The notes under the pieces: model-generated
What the model was told of the DNA's origin: nothing
The model's input: only the letters and a program-made list of their open reading frames with translations
Databases searched by the model: none
Shown here: positions 1 through 6,677 of the stretch, one piece after another
Position numbering within the stretch: the first letter of the stretch is position 1
Layout of the letters: each line of letters opens with the position of its first letter
From: Verrucomicrobiia bacterium
Lineage (GTDB): Bacteria > Verrucomicrobiota > Verrucomicrobiia > Limisphaerales > UBA8199
Reading direction: 5' to 3'
Assembly (NCBI GenBank): GCA_035946615.1
Contig: DASYZB010000084.1
Span: 1-54,460 of the forward strand
DNA length: 54,460 nucleotides
Program-made: the position numbers and the translations under genes

Positions 1-84
1 TGGACGGTCTTGGTGCATAACCTCTGGGTGCTGGCGCGGCTCCAGCCAGCGGAAATGGCACAGGCAGAGTCAGAGGCGGCCTGA
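1..84 (+). CDS. C-terminal end of a DDE-type transposase (partial at window edge)
   Basis: The window opens inside a reading frame that runs 27 codons to a TGA at 82-84. The peptide begins WTVLVHNLWVLARL, which resembles the last helix of several DDE transposases (a W-x-V-L-x-H-N-L-W-V-L-A-R-L pattern). Only the tail is visible, so the IS family cannot be assigned and activity cannot be judged. The broken glgB directly downstream fits an insertion-prone, decaying region. Confidence 0.5.
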   Translation, partial: WTVLVHNLWVLARLQPAEMAQAESEAA

Positions 85-116
85 ACCCCGCCGAAAGGAT
101 TTTTCCGGCGCAGTAA

Positions 117-1699
117 TCACCCGCGCGGTGTGTACTGGACAAGCGGATTTCGACATGCTAACGAGGTGAATTGGCACTGATGCCTAGTGTAGCTTATCAT
201 TACGAATACATTCATTAGTTGCATTTCCATCATCGCCAAAAACCCCGCTTTTGGGACAGGCTCTAGATAGAGATAGCTCAGCAGGAGCCGCACATTGGCA
301 AAGCGTTGCCACTCGTCTCCTGGCATTCTGGCCAGAATCGAATTGTGGCCTGGCAGGACGAGTTGGTGCGATAGCGGCAGCACAAAGCGCTCGCTAAAGA
401 CATCGCCGGCGCGCTGGGTCAATTTATTGTGGTGAAACTTGCGGTAACAAGGCTCGTGACTGAAGTAATCGAGTGTCTGGTCGATAAAATGCTGGTCCCA
501 TTTAGAACTAAACCCTGCGCCGCCGCTCTGAGCAGGATGAGTGAGCATGGGCCAGGCGGTGGTTTCCTGAGCTATGCGCAGGACATCCGGGAAGCGCTGG
601 CTGACCTCGGTGTTTAAGCGCTTGAGGAAATCCAGGCCCGCCAGGTTCTCGCGTCCACCATGGGGATTGGGGACCCATTGGCCGCTTTGCAGGGCGAAAT
701 CGAGAAAGAGCATGACCTCCAGCGAGTCGAGTCGCAACCCATCCGCATGGTACTTTTCCAGCCAGAACAGGGCGTTGCTCAAAATAAAACTGCGCACCTG
801 CCCGCGCTCGTAATCGAAGCTGCACGCGCCGGGGTCTTCTGCCAAAGCCAGCCGGCAAAAACCCCGTTCATATAACTGCGTCCCGTCAAAATAAGCCAGG
901 CCCGGCTCCTCGGCGGGGAAATGGGCAGGGACCCAATCCAGGATGACGCCGATAACGTGTTGGTGGAGATGATCGATCAGATACATCAAATCCTGCGGCG
1001 CCCCGTGGCGGCTGTCTGGGGCAAAATAGCCCGTGATCTGGTAGGGGTGTCCGGGTGGATGCTCCATGACGGGCATCAACTGGAGATGGGTAAAGCCCAT
1101 TCGCATGGCGTAGTCAGCTAGTTTGGGGGCTAATTCGCGGTAGGTCAGGGGACGATTGCCTTCCTCTGGCACGCGCATCCAGGAGGCGAGGTCCACTTGA
1201 TAAAATGCCAGAGGTGATTCGGTTTGATGGCGCTGAAGCCGGTGGGCCATCCAATCCTGGTCCTGCCACTGATAGTCCAGGTTGCAAACTAACGAGGCCT
1301 GCTGCGGCTGTTTTTTTGACGGAAACCGAGCGGGTCAAATCGGTCCAGCTCATAGCCGTGATGCCGCGAAATGAGATGGTAGCGGTAAGCCGCGCCGGGG
1401 CCGGCGTGCGGGATGAATCCTGACCAAATGCCGCTTTGGCCTAAGGGCCCGAGCGGGTGAGTGCGGTTGTTCCAGCCGTTGAAATCTCCCGCAACAAAGA
1501 CACGCTGCGCGTTAGGCGCCCACACGGCGAAGTGAGTGCCCTCCGTTCCATTCACCGCAACCGGCTGGGCGTCGAGTTTTTCGTGAAGTTGCACGTGAGT
1601 CCCTTCATTAAAGAGGTGCAGATCGAATTCGCTGAGGAGTCCGGCCCCCTCAGCATTCATCGATGTTTGCTGCACCTCCCTGTACACGCTGCTTCCCAT
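117..1699 (-). pseudogene. glgB: Broken 1,4-alpha-glucan branching enzyme (GH13/CBM48, GlgB-like)
   Basis: Reading leftward from 1699, the CBM48 N-terminus is clear (FAVWAPNAQRVFVAGDFNGW, then YRYHLISRHHGYELDRFDPLGF). The frame is lost twice: near an A7 tract on the coding strand (1311-1317) and again near 1280. The catalytic barrel resumes as NLDYQWQDQDWMAHR and runs to about 270 (GYFAPDSRHGAPQD, VILDWVPAHFP, DGLRLDSLEVMLFLD, GGRENL). The usual AEES acid/base motif reads AQET, so the catalytic Glu is probably lost. After RLLLSYLYLEP (about 272) similarity stops, and the rest of the barrel and the C-terminal domain are missing. Intact GlgB is roughly 630-730 residues. Two frameshifts, a lost catalytic residue and a missing 3' third make this a pseudogene. 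Confidence 0.88.
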
Positions 1700-1842
1700 T
1701 CAAGTTTTTCCAACACCCGAGGCGCCCCCGCCCGGTTAGTGGCGGGCGAGGGTCCTTTTCGGAGATAAATCTCGCCGCGCTTAAAAGCGATGTCAATTCA
1801 ACGTGCCTGGGATAAAACCCGATGCACTATTCGCCCGGTTGA

Positions 1843-2322
1843 CGTGGTCACTGGCATGGAATTCCAGTTTTCGATAACGGCGTGCTTTTCTTCCGTAGTC
1901 ACGGCAGGAATTATGCGCCCGATGGTTATTACTTCGGCCAGAAGTGGCAATGCGTGGAGTTCGTCAAACGCTTTTACTACATTGCCAAACACCACAAAAT
2001 GCCGGATGTGATGGGACACGCGAGGAGCTTTTTCGATGAGGCGGTGCCTGATGGTGGATTGAATGGGCGACGTGGTTTGGTTCAATACCGCAATGGCTCA
2101 ACTGACAGACCGCGGCCCGATGACCTCGTGGTGTTCACCGACACGAAATATGGGCACGTCGGCATCGTGACGGAGGCAGGGGAAAGCGCCGTGGAAATCA
2201 TCCAGCAAAACATTCTTGGGCACACCAGGCAGCGGCTCTCTCTGACAGTGACCAATGGGCATTATTTCATCGCTTCACCACGAACACCCGCAGGTTGGTT
2301 ACGGCTGCCCAATCGTCCATAG
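1843..2322 (+). pseudogene. CHAP-domain amidase, 5'-truncated
   Basis: The protein has the CHAP fold of NlpC/P60-type amidases, as in the amidase half of glutathionylspermidine synthetase. The catalytic Cys sits in KWQCVEFVKRFYY and the His in YGHVGIV. The RGLVQYRNGS and PDDLVVF segments are typical of this branch, and it ends with GWLRLPN. Homology begins right after an in-frame TGA at 1840-1842 (HWHGIPVFDNGVLFFRSHGR), with no ATG in frame. The first possible start is a GTG at 1882, which lies inside the fold. No signal peptide is left. I read it as a gene that lost its 5' end. A short functional product from 1882 cannot be excluded, because the catalytic Cys and His both remain. Confidence 0.65.
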
Positions 2323-2443
2323 TTCTCAATCTGGCCCTTGGTTTTTCGCCTTGTTCCCGTTGCATGCTTGGTTTCAACGCAATGTCATTCCGTTAGGGAA
2401 TATCGCCAACTGCGTAGAATTAATGTGAAACCCAGCTTCAGCC

Positions 2444-2520
2444 GTCCCTCCGGGACTAAGGGCTGCAGCATCACCCCCAACGCTGAAGCGTTGGGCTATT
2501 GTCGGATGTCCCTCCGGGAC
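2444..2520. repeat. REP-like composite palindrome
   Basis: Two identical 13-bp palindromic boxes, GTCCCTCCGGGAC, lie at 2444-2456 and 2508-2520. Between them is a hairpin at 2476-2495, CCCAACGCTGAAGCGTTGGG, with nine-base arms around GA. The unit lies in the gap between the CHAP remnant and the convergent cyclase gene. The architecture (outer boxes plus a central hairpin) is that of bacterial REP/BIME-type elements moved by RAYT transposases. No RAYT gene is seen in this window. Confidence 0.7.
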
Positions 2521-2552
2521 AGCCGGTCCCCTGGCTTGGGGACTCGCGGAAC

Positions 2553-3638
2553 TCACCCCTCCGATGCGCGTCCGACAAGGTTGCAGACCACCATGGGGCC
2601 GCAGCCTTTTACGTCCAAGGCGCGTTGGTTATCAAAGCGGAAGAGGCCCTTGAGGCGCTGGGAGGTGGCCTGGGAGACCTGGATGCTGCCGGGCTGGGCC
2701 ATGGATTCGAGGCGGCAGGCCACGTTGACGGTATCACCCCACAAATCATAGGCGAACTTTTTGCGCCCAATCACGCCCGCAATGACCGGGCCGGCATTGA
2801 ACCCGATTCGGATTTGGATGGAGGTATCGTATTGGGTATTGAATTCTTCGAGGGCCAGCCGCAATTCCAGGGCGAACTGCGCGACGGCCTCGGCATGGTC
2901 GGGGCGCGGCGAGGGCAAGCCCGCGGCAACCATGTAGGCGTCGCCCATGGTTTTGATTTTTTCGAGGCGATGTTTTTCGGCCAGCAGATCGAAGGTGGAA
3001 AAGATTTCGTTGAGGAGGGAAACGATTTCCTCGGGGGCAACGTGCGAGGTCAAGGCGGTGAAGCCGACGAGGTCGGCGAGCAGGACGGTGACGTCCGGGT
3101 GATGATCGGCGATGGAGGTCTGGCCCTTTTTCATGCGCTCGGCGATGGGGCGCGGGAGGATGTTGAGCAAGAGGCGCTCGGAATTTTCACGTTCGAACTG
3201 GAGCTTGTCGAAGAGATGTTTGGCATAGACGGCGTTGGCGACGCGCAGGATCAGGTCCTGCATATCGACCGGCTTGGCCAGGAAATCGTTAGCGCCCGCT
3301 TCGATGCCCATCAGGCGCTCTTTACGCGCGGAGAGGGCGGTAATCATGAGGATTGGGATGGGGGCGGTCTGGCGGTCGCGTTTGAGGCGGCGGCAGAGCT
3401 GGAAGCCATCCATGCCGGGCATCATGACATCCAGGAGGATGGCATCGGGGGGTGAGGTGGCGATGAGGCGCAGGGCCTGGAGACTGGAGTCGGCTTCGAG
3501 GACTTCGTAACCGCGAAGAGCGAGGGAATCGCGCAGGAGAATCCGGTTGGGCTCCTCGTCATCGACGAGAAGGACACGGCCTAACCCGCGCTGAGGCAGG
3601 GCGATACCAGGTTTTTCGTTGAGGGCAGTGGTTTCCAT
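2553..3638 (-). CDS. Response regulator with class III adenylate cyclase output domain
   Basis: A 361-residue cytoplasmic protein. Residues 20-135 are a receiver (acidic pair in VDDEE, phospho-acceptor Asp70 in LLDVMMPGMDG, conserved Lys122 in AKPVD). After a helical linker (LLLNILPRPIAERMKKG), residues 183-345 are a class III nucleotide cyclase. The metal-binding Asp189 (ADLVGFTAL) and Asp233 (TMGDAYM) are present, as are Asn305 and Arg309 of NVACRLE. Lys229 (KIKTMGD) and Asp298 (YDLWGD) are the purine-selecting residues expected for ATP, so cAMP is the likely product. It starts 5 nt after the upstream receiver gene, in one operon with the MASE1 kinase, which suggests phosphorylation-controlled cAMP synthesis. 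Confidence 0.93.
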   Translation of the reverse strand: METTALNEKPGIALPQRGLGRVLLVDDEEPNRILLRDSLALRGYEVLEADSSLQALRLIATSPPDAILLDVMMPGMDGFQLCRRLKRDRQTAPIPILMITALSARKERLMGIEAGANDFLAKPVDMQDLILRVANAVYAKHLFDKLQFERENSERLLLNILPRPIAERMKKGQTSIADHHPDVTVLLADLVGFTALTSHVAPEEIVSLLNEIFSTFDLLAEKHRLEKIKTMGDAYMVAAGLPSPRPDHAEAVAQFALELRLALEEFNTQYDTSIQIRIGFNAGPVIAGVIGRKKFAYDLWGDTVNVACRLESMAQPGSIQVSQATSQRLKGLFRFDNQRALDVKGCGPMVVCNLVGRASEG

Positions 3639-3643
3639 GGTGA

Positions 3644-4069
3644 TTAATGGGAGAGTTGGACATTGCTGACAGGCGATGTTCGCCGGGCTTGGGCAGCGGC
3701 GATGAACTCGCCGACGCGCCCGGCGAAGGTGCGTGTGTCGATAGGTTTGGTAAAGTAGCCATCGCAGCCGGCGGCGGCGGCGAGGTGGTCATCCCCGCGC
3801 ATGGCGTGAGCGGTGAGGGCGACGACAGAGATGTGAGCGGTGGCGGGGTCGGATTTGAGGTTTTGAGTGGCGGAGAGGCCATCGAGGCCGGGGAGGCCGA
3901 GGTCCATGAGGACGATGTCGGGCATGGCGGCGCGGGCCAACTGGAGGCCTTCCTCGGCCGAGTGGGCCTGAAAGACCGTGAACCCGTAGGCTTCGAGGAG
4001 ATCAGTGGCCAGCTCCAGATTCAACTGGTTGTCCTCGATCACCAATACTCGATGGTTGTGCGTTGGCAT
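3644..4069 (-). CDS. Single-domain response regulator (DivK-like receiver)
   Basis: A 141-residue stand-alone receiver with no output domain. The acidic pair lies in VIEDNQLN, the phospho-acceptor Asp56 in VLMDLGLPGLDG, the Thr/Ala switch in VVALTAHAM and Lys108 in YFTKPID. I start it at ATG 4069. A GTG at 4093 would add eight residues deeper into the kinase gene. The gene overlaps the 3' end of the kinase gene by 68 nt in another frame, so the two are translationally linked. It probably works as a phosphate shuttle or competing acceptor between the kinase and the receiver-cyclase. Confidence 0.92.
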   Translation of the reverse strand: MPTHNHRVLVIEDNQLNLELATDLLEAYGFTVFQAHSAEEGLQLARAAMPDIVLMDLGLPGLDGLSATQNLKSDPATAHISVVALTAHAMRGDDHLAAAAGCDGYFTKPIDTRTFAGRVGEFIAAAQARRTSPVSNVQLSH

Positions 4070-6275
4070 CTTTCTTAATAAAGCCGGTGTCACCCTGGCG
4101 GTGGAGATTGCTGGCCGGGTGGGATTCGACGGTTAAATCAGGGGGAGGTTCTTTGAAGGGGATGAAAAAGCTAAAGGAGCTGCCGCGCCCCTCGATGCCT
4201 TCGCTCTCGACCCAAACGCGACCGCCATGGAGTTCAATGAGCCTCTTGGTCAAAGCCAAACCCAGGCCGGTGCCCTGCTGCTGGCGGCCATAGGAGGAAT
4301 CGACCTGCTCGAATTCGACGAAGATGCGCTGCTGGTCCTTGGGATGGATGCCGATGCCGGTATCGGTGACGGAGACGATGAGGCAGTCGCCGGCATTAGC
4401 CATGTGCGATGACCCGTTAGCTGGCGCATCGGCAGTGTGGCGAGCGGCGGTAATGGTGACGCGGCCATGGTCGGGGGTGAATTTAATGGCGTTGCTGAGC
4501 AGGTTGTACATGATCTGCTTGAGCTTGGCTTCATCGGCAAAGAGGGGCGGCAGGTCGGGGGCGGTCTGGACATCGAGGATAATGGATTTTTTGTAAGCGA
4601 GAGTTTTGACGATGGCGTGGACGTTTTGCAGGGCTTGCGGGACGCTGAAGAGGGTTCGAGAAAGCTCGACACGGCCAGCCTCGACTTTGGAGAGGTCCAG
4701 GATGTCATTGATAAGCTGGAGCAGATGGCGCCCGCTGGTGAGGATGTGGTTGGAGTATTTGACCTGGCGGGGGTTGAGTTCGCCGAAGGTTTTATCGGCG
4801 AGGATTTCTGAGAAGCCGATGATAGCGTTGAGGGGGGTGCGCAGTTCGTGGCTCATATTGGCCAGGAACTGGCTCTTGGCGCGGTTGGCGGCTTCGGCGG
4901 CTTCTTTGGCGTGCTGAAGGGCATCTTCGGCCCGTTTGCGATGGGAGATGTCCTGGATGACGGCCTGAAATTCAAACGTATCGCCTTGTTCGGCGAAGAG
5001 GCGCCGAACGGTATATTGTTGCCAGGTGACCTGGCTGTCCGGGCCGGTGAGGCGGTGGTCGAAAGTGATAACGGGCTTTTCCTTGGGCAGGGAGTTGAAG
5101 TGGCTGAGGGGCACATCGGCGTCCTGGGAAGAGAGGGTGTGAAAGAAATTGGAGCCCAGGAGTTGTTCGCGGGTTTTGCCGCGAAACCGGCAGTAGGCGC
5201 CATTAACGAAGGTCAGGGCGCCGTCTGGGGTGAAACGGCAGATGAGGTCCGTTTGGTCCTCAACAACGGCGCGGAAGCGTTTTTCGCTGGCGGCGACGGC
5301 GCGTTCGGCGGTGCGGCGCTCGGCAGCGGCGGCAGCCAGGAGCATGTTAGTAACGGCTAGAATTCCGATATAACTGCCGATGAGCATCAAGCTGTCGGCC
5401 TCGGTATTGGCCAGGAAGGGGCCGCGCCGCTGCAAGAGGGAATAAATGGCCAGGCCAGTGACGAGCAAGGTGCCGGTGGTGGCGCCGCGCTGGCCGAAGC
5501 GCAAGGCCCCCCAGACCAGGAAGGGGAAGGGCAGATAGGCTAACGGGTAGTTCTGGATGCCATAAACGAACCACGAATCAAAGGAGATGAGGGTCCCGAG
5601 CACCAGGCCGGTTGCGCAAATAACGGCCTCAGCGATGAGTTTGGGATTCCAGCGGAAAGTGGCAGGGGTGGCCCAGACAACAATGAACGGGGCGACGACC
5701 AAGCCGGCGAGGGCGTTGGGGACCCACCATTCGAGGACTTTGGGGAAGAGTGCATCCCAGGAGATGGTGCCTGAATAGATAAGGCTGACGACGTTAAAGG
5801 TGGCGTTGACGGTGGTGCCGAGGAAGGCGGCCAAGCCGATGAAGGCTGTTACGTCGCGGGTGCGCTCCATGCGGTTATCAAAGGAAGCCAGGTTCTTAAG
5901 GAGGAAGGTGCAAACGATGGCGCCAATCGTATTGCCAATAGCCGTGCCGAAAGTGAAAAAGCCCAGGGGCACGCCGTCCATAAGGGCAAACATGACCGCG
6001 CCGAGGGCGACGCCGGGCCAAAACCGGTAGCCAAACAGGAGGATGGCGGCCAAAGCGATGCCGGAGGGCGGCCAGACCAGGGCGATGCTGCCCGAAAGGA
6101 AGGAGGATTCTTTGCCGAGGAGGCCGCCGAGGAAATAGACAGCGGTGAGGATGACCACTCGGGTGAAGGTCGTCAGGCGTCTTTGTGATGCTGGTGCCAC
6201 GCTATTAAAAATTCGATTGTTGCGACAGGCGTGGGAGCCGGTGTGGTCCTGGCCCGATACTGCGGCAACAACCAC
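4002..6275 (-). CDS. MASE1-PAS sensor histidine kinase
   Basis: A 757-residue membrane kinase. Residues about 35-315 form a multi-helix MASE1-type sensor (VVILTAVYFLGG, IALVWPPSGIALAAILL and further hydrophobic segments). Residues about 330-450 are a PAS domain (RAVVEDQTDLICRFTPDG) ending in the PAC-like ISHRKRAED. HisKA follows with His476 in NMSHELRTPLN. The ATPase domain shows the N box (NLLSNAIKFT), G1 (DTGIGI) and G2 (GTGLGLAL). A GTG at 6275 is used. The C-terminal 20 or so residues beyond the ATPase domain overlap the next gene. It is the first gene of a three-gene signalling operon; the sensed ligand is unknown. Confidence 0.93.
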   Translation of the reverse strand: MVVAAVSGQDHTGSHACRNNRIFNSVAPASQRRLTTFTRVVILTAVYFLGGLLGKESSFLSGSIALVWPPSGIALAAILLFGYRFWPGVALGAVMFALMDGVPLGFFTFGTAIGNTIGAIVCTFLLKNLASFDNRMERTRDVTAFIGLAAFLGTTVNATFNVVSLIYSGTISWDALFPKVLEWWVPNALAGLVVAPFIVVWATPATFRWNPKLIAEAVICATGLVLGTLISFDSWFVYGIQNYPLAYLPFPFLVWGALRFGQRGATTGTLLVTGLAIYSLLQRRGPFLANTEADSLMLIGSYIGILAVTNMLLAAAAAERRTAERAVAASEKRFRAVVEDQTDLICRFTPDGALTFVNGAYCRFRGKTREQLLGSNFFHTLSSQDADVPLSHFNSLPKEKPVITFDHRLTGPDSQVTWQQYTVRRLFAEQGDTFEFQAVIQDISHRKRAEDALQHAKEAAEAANRAKSQFLANMSHELRTPLNAIIGFSEILADKTFGELNPRQVKYSNHILTSGRHLLQLINDILDLSKVEAGRVELSRTLFSVPQALQNVHAIVKTLAYKKSIILDVQTAPDLPPLFADEAKLKQIMYNLLSNAIKFTPDHGRVTITAARHTADAPANGSSHMANAGDCLIVSVTDTGIGIHPKDQQRIFVEFEQVDSSYGRQQQGTGLGLALTKRLIELHGGRVWVESEGIEGRGSSFSFFIPFKEPPPDLTVESHPASNLHRQGDTGFIKKDANAQPSSIGDRGQPVESGAGH

Positions 6276-6677
6276 CCGAAAGGCTCCAAGCGCCGAAACT
6301 GCAAAAACTCAATACTGCAAGGCTTATGCCAGTTTGGTGGACAATGAATGGGAATGGCGTTTCTCGCGTTTAACGGGACCGGGAAAAAGAGGGTGAGGTT
6401 CGGAGGATGCGGCGGGTGTCCTGATCCGGGACAGGAGACTTTAGAATTTTGATTCTCGATTCCCGACAGGTTGAACAGGAGACAACAGAAAAAACGGAGG
6501 CCGTGAACAGGAAGCCAAAGCTGTGTCTTGCACCCTTGTGGCTGGTCACTGAATGGTGAGGCCCCGTTTGCGCCTCAGTTGCCCACAAAAGTGCCTCAAG
6601 AATCTCCAGAATCCAGAATCTCCGTTTCCTCTTGTTTCTTTCTGCATGTTTCCGCTACGCTCGGCCGCCAGACTCCT
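6276..6677. other. Intergenic region, no gene recognised
   Basis: About 400 bases upstream of the MASE1 kinase gene and downstream of the next minus-strand gene. Short frames here have no recognisable protein features. An A/G-rich stretch near 6472-6520 contains the word TGAACAGGA twice, and CAGAATC recurs at about 6607-6624, but neither forms a convincing element. The kinase promoter should lie here; I see no confident -35/-10 pair. Confidence 0.4.

Noticed and set aside
1790-2011. ATG 1790 as the start of the CHAP protein
   Set aside because: It is in a different frame from the CHAP motifs. The CHAP frame has a TGA at 1840-1842 and no upstream ATG in frame.
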